A DNA stretch of 64,000 bases. It comes from Nageia nagi (Eukaryota; Pinophyta). Shown piece after piece: positions 51,273 through 61,869 of the stretch (positions are counted from its first letter, which is position 1; every line of letters starts with the position of its first letter). A program made the translations under genes and the position numbers. The DNA is taken from the NCBI GenBank assembly GCA_050084985.1, contig JBITNC010000002.1:36828001-36892000 (forward strand). The letters run 5' to 3'. Under the pieces are notes generated by a model that had not been told where the DNA came from, searched no databases, and saw nothing but the letters and a program-made list of their open reading frames with translations.

Positions 51273-51699
51273 TCCCTCAAGGACCATCCTAGAATTTCAA
51301 TTGAATACGAAACATATTCCCCTTTCCTGCCCTTCATTGGGACCATGCTCAAGATGTCCCCAGGCTTTAAGCACCATCTCCATCGTATTCCCATGCTTTG
51401 GGGATGCAAAGTCATCCCTACATGCAGAAAAGCTTTTCAGTGTTCTGAGTATGCTCAGTCATGTCTCTGAAATGGCATCAACCTACATCAAAATAATTTG
51501 TATAATCATCACTATGTAGTTTGTTGATATAACTGCACAAACTTCACGTGTATATCCCTTTTCACTGTGTAAATGATATCACAAAAAACAAAGCAGCATT
51601 CTTTTTGTGCTGAACAAACAGTTTATATGCATTTCAGTTTAAATGTAGTACATCCTTCATTCTTTTTTAATTATACAAAACTTAAGCAATTGCTGATAT

Positions 51700-51905
51700 C
51701 AACAATAGTATGTTTGAGAAAGGAAATCTGTTCAACATAAAACAACAAAGGTCAATGAATTTCAATTTTGTAAGGTTCACTGTATTTGTGACTGCTGAAA
51801 TCACCATTAGTATGTTTGAGAAAGGAAATTTGTTCAATTTGCAACAACTTAGGTCAATGAATTTCAATTTTGTATGGTTCACTGTATTTGTGGCAGCTGT
51901 CAAGC
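51700..51905. repeat. Tandem pair, about 100-bp unit (copy A)
   Basis: Two units each with TAGTATGTTTGAGAAAGGAA and GGTCAATGAATTTCAATTTT. The same pair exists in copy B (55553-55745), so the tandem doubling came before the segmental duplication. Confidence 0.85.
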
Positions 51906-52877
51906 TTACAAGTCAAACCCTTCATAATAGTAATTGAATTAAAATTATAAAAAAGTTTTTCCCTTAAATATGGACTCCAAAGACTTAAAATTCAGAAACG
52001 AGGTTTGTACATGGATTGCAAAAGAGTATATGATTGAGATGGTAATAAGAATTATTGTTGTTATCATTATCAATTGTACAGCGTATTTGACATATGTCTT
52101 CTATTAGATGGATTTTTGTAACCCTTCTTAGAAACTCTGGCTCTACCATTCCAAGTTCTTATCCATCACCCTTCTATTTCCATCCTGGAGACTTTAGATA
52201 ATATATAAGGCAATACTATTAGCAGCCTTCATTATCTTTTAAAGAAAAGAAAGATTTAAGGTACCATAACATCATGATATGTTCTAAAGAGAAAATTGCA
52301 ATATAAAATAATTTATTATGGAAACGAGTAACCATTGATTAACCTGGCAAGTTTTTTTATTTTTCAGAAAAGCAACAAGTTTTTGAAACATTTGTAAATA
52401 CTCATGAATAGTTGCGGTTTTGACTCAGATGATGTAAAAAAAACTAACTTTTGTTGTATCAAAGTACGCTTTTTTTGGTCAACTAAATGTTTCTGCCAAG
52501 TCGAAAGTCAGCCAAAGAACTTCAGTTCTGAAAAAAAATTAAATTAATATCAATGTATTCTTCTATTTTATCACACAATAAGCCAAACAAACAATCTACT
52601 CAAAAATGCAAAAACAATGTGTCACGAGAACATAATTAAAATGGATATATTTTATATTGATCCAGCTGTGTCCATGAAGGCTCGGTGTATATGGTACAAT
52701 GCTCCAGATGAATGCAGGGGCTACAGAAGATGCAAAAACAAAAATGCAGTTTCTATTACTTGTGGGAACCCTTGCTATTCCAAATTTATCTAAAAATAAG
52801 ATTTCAATGTTTACCCGGTTATTCTAAAATGAATTTGCCATCCTTAAAAATGCATGCAGATGTAATATTTCAATTTG

Positions 52878-53705
52878 CTAAAAGAAATATTGAACATGTC
52901 CATTGATTTCACTGCAAATCAATGGGACATTTTTGGCTAATACTTTGCTCTTAGCTATGATATCATTTGTACATCTGTGCTGCTGAGAAGGCTTAAAAAG
53001 ATAGGCACTATCTGTCACATGAGTTTCTAGAGCTTGCCTTGCTGGTACAACATTTTCCCACCAGAATTCTTTCAGTCGATCAACTCAAGGCCCAATAGTT
53101 GTAGTCTCTTTGGATCCTGGAAATTCTGCCTCCAGAAAGAGTCCAACAAAATAAATCAGTCCAGTTACTATCCAGTATCTCCATTAAAACTTGTATTTGT
53201 GGCATGTAGTAGCAGGGTGCTGAAGTCCAAGGTAATGCAAGCTCAGGCTTCCCTTTATTGAATGGACATTTCACCTCTAGGATACCACTTGAATCAGGCC
53301 CAGTTATACCAGAAAGGCATGTTTTAATCAGGCCATCAGGAGATGACCCCAACCATTGTAATTGCTCGTCATCTTTGTGATATATCTTAAACCAAAATTG
53401 CTCAACAACATTGCCTGTGACATCCTTATACTCTTTGGAAGTGCCCCACAACATTGCATCATTGCTAACCAGCTTATATTTACCAAGGACCTTTTCCTCG
53501 CATAACACAAATTGCGGTGATATCCTGGACTCTGACCCCTGCTGGAACTCCATTTTGGCAGATGAGCTTGGCTATGGGAGTTCTTGCAACCATTAGCACC
53601 TTTCTTCAATCTTAAGTTGTTACAAAATGTTGGAAGCCATAAATTTTGTTGTTTCTGAGTAAACAAATATATTGCTCCAGCAGAATTCCTCACAAAAGCT
53701 GTTAT
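52878..53705 (-). pseudogene. YqaJ-like nuclease pseudogene (copy A)
   Basis: Counterpart of the intact gene at 57042-58034, covering its start to stop positions. The ATG is ATA here (53705). A deletion of roughly 150 bp removes the segment with RSEEWF and LTAS (residues about 62-118 of the intact protein) and shifts the frame. Six residues around the conserved EDIAVER are also gone. WLGSSPDGL and GILEVKCPF remain, and a small indel near 53085 breaks the frame after RDYNYWAL. With the start, part of the fold and the reading frame lost, no working nuclease is expected. It sits in the left copy of the segmental duplication. Confidence 0.9.
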
Positions 53706-54331
53706 TTGGAACATACTGGTACAAGAAATGCAATCTGTATCTTCTACATACAGTATACTTAAACTATCAATAAAAAAAACAACCATCAGTGGGTCATAGA
53801 AAGACAAATTAAACTTAGTCATTCTGAATATAACAAGTCTCTTACCAAAATTACCTAACAAAGTAGATAAGTTGGTGGGTTTTCAAGCAAAAGTTGGCTC
53901 AGCACATATACAACAGTAGTAAATCCCTTTTGTTATGGGAAAAGCATTTGTTGGACTTCCGGAGAAAGTAACATAAGTCAATATGTCCTTTAAACACAGC
54001 GGAGAGGTGCAATACACAATCTATGGCCATGCTATCTCTTTGTTACGCGATAACCTTAACTAAAAATTCAGAAGATTCTTGCCATCAAGAAAAGCTGATG
54101 GTGTGCTCTAAAGGCCTTCATCACAAACCTCTTGGAAGAACAAGGTTTATTGATCAACGTCAAACAAATAGATCAGAACATATCAATGAACTGCATTGGT
54201 GGAGAGTGAATCAAAGTATTGCCAATATTCTATCCTTGTGCCAGGATTTGAGTGGAGTTAGATGCCTTTTCACTAAGTTTGTCGGTCTGCCAATGAAGCG
54301 GCCCAATAGTTTGACTACTATAACCATCATA

Positions 54332-54990
54332 CATAATAATATGGATTTGAGTTTGAAAACTTAATGAAGTTAACAAGTTCAGTCTTTTTCTTTAGTAGTT
54401 TGAGGTTGACTTGCATATGAATTTGAATTATTGATAATCCTTGAGAATCATAATAATAAGTTCAGTCTTGATAATCCATTTCTATTCTAACATAAGGTTG
54501 GAGAAGAGAAGCTAAAGGCTTCCTTTCCCTTTTGAATATATCCAAGAAATATTTCCCACATTTCTACTAATATGCTCCCAGTTGGAATATGGTCAAGGTG
54601 GTAAGTCCATCCAATAAGTTTGAGTGGAATGTGGCCAAGAAGGTAAGTTGTTTTATCTCATAATAGCAGGTCCTACCTCTTAGTTATGTCAATATCTAAG
54701 ATTGTCATCCTTGTGAATCATAAACAGCCTTCTTATTCACCATATGATGGCAGATGGTCAAGTTTTTCAGTCATTCATATTAAAATTAAACCAATGGCCG
54801 GCATTGTTTTCAAAACCTCCCATGACTTGCATATGTTGATGAGCATAATCTTGACAAAGTTCCTTTTATATGGACTGACATTGTTGAAGACAGCAATGCT
54901 CCCCCTCGGTCCTATGTCATTAAGATAGTGAAGCAGTAAGACTGCAGGAGATTGGTGTGCCAATTGACATAGATAGGCCACCCAAGCGAA
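54332..54990. other. Spacer between duplication copies
   Basis: 659 bp without clear match to either copy's ends. No gene seen. Confidence 0.5.
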
Positions 54991-55552
54991 TTATGTAATG
55001 TCAATGGATTTGTAATTCGTCATAAAATCAACCCAACCATATAGTTTATATGAGTGCATAGAAACCAATTTTAAAACTGCACATGTCCCCACCCTCACGG
55101 GCCATCCTAGAGTTTCAAGTACTTTGAGTCGGAGACAGGACATATCCTCCTTTTCTGTCCTTCACTGGGACCATGCTCAAGATGTCCCCAGGCTTTGGAA
55201 CCATCTCCAACGTATTCCTCATCCTTGATGGCTCTTTGGGGATGCCCACGCATCCCTATATGCAGTGGAGACACCCAAAAAAGATTTTCAGTAATCTGAG
55301 TATGCTCAGTCCATGTCTCTGAAATGACATCAACCTGTATCAAAATAGTTTGTATAATCATCACTATGTACTTTGTTGCTATAACCGCACAAACTTCGCA
55401 TGTATATCCCCCTTTACTGTTTAATTGATATCTCAAAAACCAAAGCAGAAAACTTTTTGCACTGAACAAACAATGTAGATGCATTCCCGTCTAAGTGGAG
55501 TACATTCTCCTTTTTTTTTTTTTTTATGATAAAAATCAATTGCTGATATCAC

Positions 55553-55745
55553 CATTAGTATGTTTCAGAAAGGAAATTTATTCAATATAAAACAAACAAG
55601 GTCAATGAATTTCAATTTTGTAAGGTTCAATGTATTTGTGACTGCTGATATCACCATTAGCATGTTTGAGAAACAAAATCTGTTCAATTTGCAACAACTT
55701 AGGTCAATGAATTTCAATTTGTATGGTTCACCATATTTGTGACAG
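55553..55745. repeat. Tandem pair, about 100-bp unit (copy B)
   Basis: Matches the pair at 51700-51905. Confidence 0.85.
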
Positions 55746-56139
55746 TTATCATGCTTACAAGTCAAACCCTTCATGATAGCAATTGAGATAAAATTATAAA
55801 AATGGTTTTCCCTTAAATACGGACTCCAAAGAATTGAACTTCAGAAAAAAGGTCTATCGATTGTACATGGAGTCCAAAAGAATATACAATTGAGATGGTC
55901 ATAAGCATTATTGTTGTTATCATTATCAATTGTGCAGTGTATTTGAGATATGTCTTCTATTAGATGGATTTTTGTAAACCTTCTTAGAAAGTCTGATCTC
56001 TACCATTACAAAAAACTTATCCACCACCCTTCCATTTCCATCCTGGAGACTTCAGATGATATATAAGGCACTAGTATAATCAGCCTTCATTCTTTTTTAA
56101 AGAAAAGAAAGATTTAAGGTACCATAACACGATGATATG

Positions 56140-56436
56140 TGTGAGGTCCAGTATAAGATTGCAAATCCTAAATTGTATTAACTCCAAAGCTCGAGAATTA
56201 CATCCACACAATTCACATAAACACACAAGAAGATGATTTATAACTTCACCTTCTCAAGATAACTCTTGGAGTCCCTAAAGACTCTTCATATTCAACTTCC
56301 TATGACTCTTGGAATTACAATAATAATCCATTCTGAAAATACAAATATTTCTAATATAAAACTATATTTATGACCCCTAATATTAATATATTACTAATAC
56401 AGATACCCTTAATCCCTAAGGATCAGGTTTCTAACA
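56140..56436 (-). mobile_element. 297-bp solo LTR-like insertion
   Basis: TG...CA ends (TGTGAGGTCC...TTCTAACA on the plus strand) flanked by ATATG at 56135-56139 and 56437-56441. Copy A of the duplication is uninterrupted here (near 52278), giving a clean empty site with one ATATG. The minus-strand start TGTTAGAA resembles the LTR starts at 19681 and 59780, hence the orientation. It is too short for coding and most likely a solo LTR of a small family (TRIM-like). Confidence 0.85.
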
Positions 56437-57041
56437 ATATGATCTAAAGAGAAAATTGCAATATAAAATACTTTATTATGGAACTGAGAAACCATTGAAC
56501 AACCTGACAAGTTTTTTTATTTTTCAGAAAACAACCACGTTTTTGAAACATTTGTGAATACTCATTAGTAGTTGCAGTTCGACTCAGCTGGTGTTAAAAA
56601 CCTAACTTTTGTTGTATCAAAATATGCTTTTTTGGTCAACTAAAGGTTTCTGTCAAGTCAATAGTCATCCAAAGAACTTCAGTTCTGAAGATAATTAAAT
56701 TAATGATAATATATTCTCCTATTTGATTTACACACAATAAGCCAGACAAAAAATTTACTCAAAAATGCAAAAATAATGTGTCTTAAGAACACAATTAAAA
56801 TGAAGATATTTTATATTGATCCAGTTGTGCCCATGAAGGCTCACAATGTATAGAGTACAATGCTCCAGATGAATGCAAGGACTACAGGAGATGCAAAAAT
56901 TAAAAATACAGTTTTCTATTCCTTCTGGGAACCCTGGCTATTCCAAATTTATCTAAAAATAAGATTTCAATGTTTACCAGATCATTCTAAAGTGAATTTG
57001 CCATCCTTAAAAATGCATGCAGATGTAATATTTTCAATTTG

Positions 57042-58034
57042 CTAAAAAAAATATTGAACATGTCCACTGATTTCACTGCAAATCAACGGAGCATTTTTGG
57101 CTAATACTTTGCTCTTAGCTATAATATCACTTGTACATTTGTGCTGTTGAGAAGGCCTAAAAAGATAGGCACTATCTGTCCCATGGATTTCTATAGCTTG
57201 CCTTGCTGGTACAACATTTTCCCACCAGAATTCTTTCAGTGGATCAAAAATCAAGGCCCAATAATTGTAGTCTCTTTGGACCCTGAAAATTGTGCTTCCA
57301 GTAGGAGTCCAACAATATAAATCAATCCAGTTTCTATCCAGTATCTCCATTAAACCTTGTATTTGTGGCATGTAGTAGTAGGGTGCTGAGGTCCAAGGTA
57401 ATGCAAGCTCAGGCTTCCCTTTATTGAATGGACATTTCACCTCTAGGATACCACCTGAATCAGGCCCAGCTACACCAGAAAGGCATGTTTTAATCAGGCC
57501 ATCAGGAGATGCTCCCAACCATTGTAATTGCTCATCATCTTCGTGATATATCTTAAACCCAAATTGCTCAACAACATTACCTGTGACATCCTTATACCTT
57601 TCGACTGCTATGTCCTCTTTGCAAGAACCCCACAACATTGCATCATTGCTAACCAGCTTATCCTTACCAAAGACCTTTTCCTCCCATAACACAGCTCGTC
57701 TATCACCCCAAAAGCCAAGGGCAGTACTAAATGCACTAGCAGTGAGTCTATTCCTTCTCAAAGAAAACCATTCTTCTGAACGTTGAGGTACATCTGTTGG
57801 GCTCAATTCAGTTGCATCTGATTCCGGATGTGGTACAGCATAAGAGCAATATCCTGGACTCCGACCCTTGCTGAAACTCCATTTTGGCAGATGAGCTTGG
57901 ATATGGGTGTTCTTCCAACCATTCACACCTTTGTTACAGCTTAACTTGGTACAAAATGTTGGAGGCCATAATGTTTGTTGTTTCCGAGTAAACAAATATA
58001 TTGCTCCAGCAGAATTCCTCACAAAAGCTGTCAT
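57042..58034 (-). CDS. YqaJ/lambda-exonuclease-like PD-(D/E)XK nuclease
   Basis: 330 residues in one coding exon, stop TAG. It belongs to the plant family annotated as type II restriction endonuclease-like (Arabidopsis At1g67660 type, recalled from family knowledge), related to YqaJ viral recombinases and lambda exonuclease. Visible parts: RSEEWFSLRRNRLTAS (85-100), WGSCKEDIAVERY with conserved acid (135-147), LGASPDGL with D178, and GILEVKCPF with E198 and K200, the D...ExK catalytic core; then YYYMPQIQGLMEI (219-231) and EFWWENVVPAR (268-278). The first 60 residues are rich in basic and hydroxyl residues and may be an organelle transit peptide. The ATG at 58034 is preferred because good splice sites upstream remove the frame leading to a second ATG at 58115. 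The substrate is unknown; the family suggests DNA processing. Confidence 0.88.
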   Translation of the reverse strand: MTAFVRNSAGAIYLFTRKQQTLWPPTFCTKLSCNKGVNGWKNTHIQAHLPKWSFSKGRSPGYCSYAVPHPESDATELSPTDVPQRSEEWFSLRRNRLTASAFSTALGFWGDRRAVLWEEKVFGKDKLVSNDAMLWGSCKEDIAVERYKDVTGNVVEQFGFKIYHEDDEQLQWLGASPDGLIKTCLSGVAGPDSGGILEVKCPFNKGKPELALPWTSAPYYYMPQIQGLMEILDRNWIDLYCWTPTGSTIFRVQRDYNYWALIFDPLKEFWWENVVPARQAIEIHGTDSAYLFRPSQQHKCTSDIIAKSKVLAKNAPLICSEISGHVQYFF

Positions 58035-58044
58035 TTGGAAGATA

Positions 58045-58167
58045 CTGTTACAAGAAATACAATTTATATCTTCTATGTACAATATAATTACACTATCAAC
58101 AACAAAAACAACCATCAGTGGGTGATAGAAATAAACTAAGTCATTCTGAATATAATAAGTCTCTTAC
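58045..58167 (-). other. Probable 5' UTR intron of the nuclease gene
   Basis: 123 bp between donor TTTTG|GTAAGAG (58168/58167) and acceptor CTTGTAACAG|TATC (58045/58044). The exon upstream has an in-frame stop TAA shortly before the junction, so translation should begin at ATG 58034, ten bases into the next exon. The donor and an AG acceptor are also kept in copy A. Confidence 0.6.
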
Positions 58168-58671
58168 CAAAATTACTGAACAAAGTAGATAAGTTGGTGG
58201 GTTTTCAAGCAAAAGTTGGCTCAGCACATAGACAACAGTAGTAAATTCCTTTTGTTATGGAAAAGCATTGAGGAAGAGTTAAATGTTATTTAGTTGGACT
58301 TCCAGAGAAAGCAACATAAGCCAATATGTGCTTTAAACATAGCAGAGAGGTACAATACACAATCGATGGCCATGTTATCCCTTTGTTATGGGATAACCTT
58401 AAACAACATTCAGAAGATTTGTACCATCAAAAAAGGCTTATGGTGTACTCTAAAGGTTTCCATCACAAACCTCTTGAAAGAATAAGGTTTATTAAGGTTT
58501 TAAACAAATAGAACAGATTGTATCAATGAACTGGATTGGTGGACAGTGAATCAAATTATCGCCTATATTCTATCCTTGCGCAAGGATTTGAGTGGAGTTG
58601 GATGCCCTATCATTAAGTTTGACAGTCTGCCAACAAAGTGGCCAATAGTTTGGCTACTATAACAGTCATAC

Positions 58672-59846
58672 TGTAAAAACTCTAACTAAAATGCAAAAAG
58701 AAACACAAAGAAATATCTTCCACACAACTGATTTGCTTTGTATTTTTTAGATTTATGATAAACACGAAAACAGCAACTGAAAAAATAGAATTTCAGACTC
58801 AGTAAATGTGGCTACAGGTCTGATATACTCAAAACACTTAACAGTCAAAGCCTCCAGTTTTACGCTGGCATATCACATGCATGTAGTTCTCTGAATGGGT
58901 ATCTATCCTGCATGCACTCCTAACAACTTAGAATCTCCAATGGTACCTGCCAAATGAGGGTTTTGATCCCCAATAACATGCTCTGGACATCTATGATTTT
59001 TGTCCACAAATGCCCATATACTGCTGTTCACACAGCTATACCTCGAAGAAATCGTGAAAATGATCAAATGTATTTTTCCTTTCCCTAGCATTCTTTTTAT
59101 AACCTTCTTTGGAGTTGTCACACAAGTGCCAACTTACACTCTCAACAAATGCTGCTGCATGTGCTAACTCACAACTACATTTGGCAGACCTATCTAATTA
59201 ATTATTTTTAATTGTGTCCTCTTCGTTAACTGAAACTTTTATTATTTCTAAAATAATATTCTAACTGCAATCAAATCATTTTCTATTTCTAAACTCACTC
59301 TTGAAGGAATTAGACCTACTCTAATTCTCAAGGTCCAAGACTAGGAAACTCAATCATTCAACATAACACCATTCACACAAGATAACACAAATATAATGTG
59401 GTTCCTCCTTTCTTGGGAGTACATCCACAACTAGTTTTCAATTCTCAATCTATGCACCTCTTACTACAATTCTCTTCCTCTCCTACACAAACTAGTAGAG
59501 TAATCTTACTCCAAAAACTTAGTTATGTTACAAGAGGAGAGGCCCTCTATTTATAGCTTGAGAGCACCTCCCTAACCTCCCTTTAACCCAAGGGTAAGGT
59601 TAGGGTTACAATAAATGTATGACCTAATTTTAACCTACCAACTAACCCCATGGTAAGGTCAAAGTCCACACATAATAAAGAATTCAATTAATCCCTTAAG
59701 GTATCTACATATCCTTTAAGTGATTAATTGAATTTACAAGGAGTTTAGATATTCACAATATTTCATTACAAATTCTAACAACTCTTTCTTGCTGTATGTG
59801 GGGAAAGTGGAACCCACATCGGACATGTCAAAAGAGGGACATTACA
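58672..59846 (-). mobile_element. Ty3/gypsy LTR, interrupted by a nested solo LTR
   Basis: Minus strand begins TGTAATGTCCCTC, directly after the purine-rich GGAGAGAGAGGATT (59847-59860), and ends TTTTTACA at 58672. A TATA-like GGTTATAAAAAG lies at about 59092-59103. Without the 479-bp nested insertion and its target copy it is about 690 bp. Its left end is exactly where homology with duplication copy A stops. No second LTR was found on the right, so this is the 3' end of a truncated element. Confidence 0.7.
59302..59780 (-). mobile_element. 479-bp solo LTR nested in the gypsy LTR
   Basis: TG...CA ends (TGAAGGAATT...AATTCTAACA on the plus strand), flanked by perfect ACTCT copies at 59297-59301 and 59781-59785. 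Minus-strand GCTATAAATAGAGGGCC near 59550 is a TATA-like promoter. End sequences resemble the LTRs of the 11.6-kb element. No internal region, so solo. Confidence 0.85.
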
Positions 59847-60166
59847 AATCCTCTCTCTCCAAATTTGCTTGCCCTCAAGAAAAATTGTCTATATTTTGCA
59901 AAAGCTGTAAACTTTTCAGCATTGTAATTGATCTGCTGTAATATTCTCATCAGCTCACTCATATTTCTGGGATATACACCAAGTTTTACATTGATTTCCT
60001 CAGGTTGGAAGTGTAAAGGGGCCAGGCTCTTCAGTTCAATATTTAAATCTTCAACACTACATGTCTTACAGCCTTGAGCACCTCTACAGCTATACAAGAG
60101 TGAGATTATGGTTGCAATTAGAAAACCTCCAGGTGATTTGTTATGCCTCGAGAACCCTTCCTCCAC
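59847..60166 (-). pseudogene. 3' internal end of the gypsy element
   Basis: An open minus-strand frame from 60166 runs into the purine tract and LTR (stop at 59828), ending RQFFLRASKFGERG. A frame running into a PPT rich in GGAGAG and then TGTAATGTCCC is usual at the end of plant gypsy pol. The upstream part (CRGAQGCKTCSVEDLNIELK, MSELMRILQQINYNAEKF) is not a pol motif I recognise and could be a captured or lineage-specific extra ORF. There is no ATG; the frame begins with GTG. Confidence 0.45.
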
Positions 60167-60950
60167 TTAAAGTGTTTTTCCCTTAAAGAATAACTATAGA
60201 ATATATTAGCTATGGCTGGTTCACATGAATCTCAGGAAAAACTTTTTCTAGTATCTGCACTACAGACAAAGCGTTATCCAAGTCCATTTTAATTTTTTAC
60301 ACATTTAAAGTCATACTTTTCGGAAGGGTGGTAAACTAATTGCTTGACGATTGATTTCTTGTAACTTTCTTACATTATCATATAGCCAATTAATAACATA
60401 ACAATTATTATGATAACTATTCAGTTGGCTATATGATTAAAGCAGTTAAGCAGTTGAATAGTTATCATATGTAGTTTAGAGTTATAAAACCCTCATATGC
60501 ATTTCATGTGACATGTCTAATTTTGAGCAATCCAAAAACTCTGCATTTTGAGTCCCTCAAATCAGGGTTGTGATGCGCAACCTTTCCTGTCACTCGAAAA
60601 TCTAAATATTTGCTATGAAGTTCATGGAATAATGAATTTTAACATTCAAAATCATCACCATATAATGCTATACATTACTAGATCTGAGATCTTCTTAAAT
60701 ATTTGTATTGTTTGAATCTGTAAGTATACATGTGCATGTGTAAATCAACTGGTCATTTATAATCACTACACATTTTGAATGATTAACAGAGAATAACTAA
60801 AAACATAAACAACATTAAAGACCTGGAAAAACAAATGTTCAAACTCCATGTCAAATCTCAAGCCTATCTCCAATACTTTTATCAGCGGTGTTAGAGGTAC
60901 TTGGTTGCAGCTCAATCCACAATCAAGAAAAAAAAACAGTCAAAGAAGAG
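60167..60950. other. No gene seen
   Basis: No supported feature. An imperfect inverted sequence around TATAGCCAATTAATAA and TTGGCTATATGA lies near 60380-60440. Confidence 0.4.
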
Positions 60951-61022
60951 AGCCTGTACCTCAGTGATACAACACATGAACTAGTAATCGGCAGTTCCTA
61001 ATTCGAGTCCCAGCAGGTCCAT
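60951..61022 (+). mobile_element. tRNA-derived SINE head or tRNA pseudogene
   Basis: TACCTCAGTGAT (60957-60968) fits the box A of RNA polymerase III promoters, and AATTCGAGTCC (61000-61010) fits box B. Between them CACATGAACTAGTAATC looks like the anticodon arm of a threonine-type tRNA. The acceptor stem does not pair, so it is not a working tRNA. A SINE body and tail to the right could not be bounded. Confidence 0.5.
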
Positions 61023-61595
61023 GGATTCTAACACAATACTCTGTTTTAATTACCCAATGCACCATGTACTTTTGAGTCTCATTCATCTACATGAATCAAT
61101 CATAAAATTCCTTGAATTCTCCCTTCACCCGCATATATCTGTTACTGTTTACTTTTCTGGAGTATACTTGCTTTGAACTTACATACTTCCAACTCTAAGT
61201 TCATATGTTTTCTCTCATCCTACCTCTTAACCTATACTTCTATCAGGTAATGAATCTATGACAGACATATCGGCTAGGGCTCTTATAGCTATTTTCAGAG
61301 GCCCCAGTTGAAAAATCCGAGGAATAACTCCAAAACTTTTATCATACAACATTAATGCTAAACACTGGCCACCAATTTCAAACCAGGAATAAATGAAAAA
61401 TTCAATCTATTACACAACATGAACCCATATCTCGTAGAGGCATTTCGTCAAACACTTTCACCAAAATTTCATATTGGAAAAAAAACAAAAAAGAAAAGAA
61501 AAAAGAACCCTAAACAAAAACGCCACATACCCACAACACAGACAACATTACAATTGAAATAAAATGCAGAATTTTAACATATACATCCATCTTGA
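61023..61595. other. No gene seen
   Basis: Between the two tRNA-like pieces. No coding frame or boundary recognised. Confidence 0.4.
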
Positions 61596-61640
61596 GACAG
61601 AGGACGATAGATACCGGGTTCGAATCCCGCTGTGGCACTC
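61596..61640 (+). mobile_element. tRNA-like box B, SINE-like
   Basis: GGTTCGAATCC (61617-61627) is a perfect box B, within TTGAGACAGAGGACGATAG and CCGCTGTGGCACTCC, wording typical of plant SINE heads. Box A is not clear and no target duplication was found. Confidence 0.4.
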
Positions 61641-61787
61641 CTGAGAGTTACTGTTAAGGTCATGGCCGTCATCTGCCTTTGATTAATCACTGTAAAAATG
61701 GAATTTTTTGCAGGAATTGCATACTTCTAGGAATGTGTGAAAAGCAAATTATATTTCCAGTTCTCATCATAAACTGAGGGATAGAAA

Positions 61788-61869
61788 AGTTGAGTATAGT
61801 TTTAGTGTAGAGTCAGGCATAAAAATAAAGTTAAGTATAGTTTTAGTGTGAAGTCAGGCATAAAAATAC
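61788..61869. repeat. Tandem pair, about 40-bp unit
   Basis: Two adjacent copies containing AGTATAGTTTTAGTGT and GTCAGGCATAAAAATA. Confidence 0.85.

Larger units (their letters stand above)
51166..54331. repeat. Segmental duplication, copy A
   Basis: Aligns in order with 54991-58671: the AATGTCAATGGATT start, the short tandem pair at 51.7 kb, the nuclease pseudogene, its upstream part, and the CCAATAGTTTG end. Differences are point changes and indels, so it is neither very recent nor ancient. Copy B is longer by about 0.5 kb, mainly because of the 297-bp insertion and sequence that copy A deleted. Confidence 0.9.
54991..58671. repeat. Segmental duplication, copy B
   Basis: Right copy of the segment at 51166-54331, in direct orientation. 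It holds the intact nuclease gene. It also carries a 297-bp insertion absent from copy A. Its right end coincides with the start of a gypsy LTR at 58672. Confidence 0.9.

Noticed and set aside
53328-53861. Second long open frame over the nuclease pseudogene
   Set aside because: It is the N-terminal part plus a frame-shifted continuation of the same pseudogene, not a separate gene.
58035-58115. Upstream ATG and hydrophobic N-terminus for the nuclease
   Set aside because: It lies within a likely 123-bp intron; not used, though not excluded without cDNA.
60308-60320. AGTCATAC as the right target copy of the gypsy element at 58672
   Set aside because: No LTR end adjoins it and the following sequence does not match duplication copy A; probably chance.
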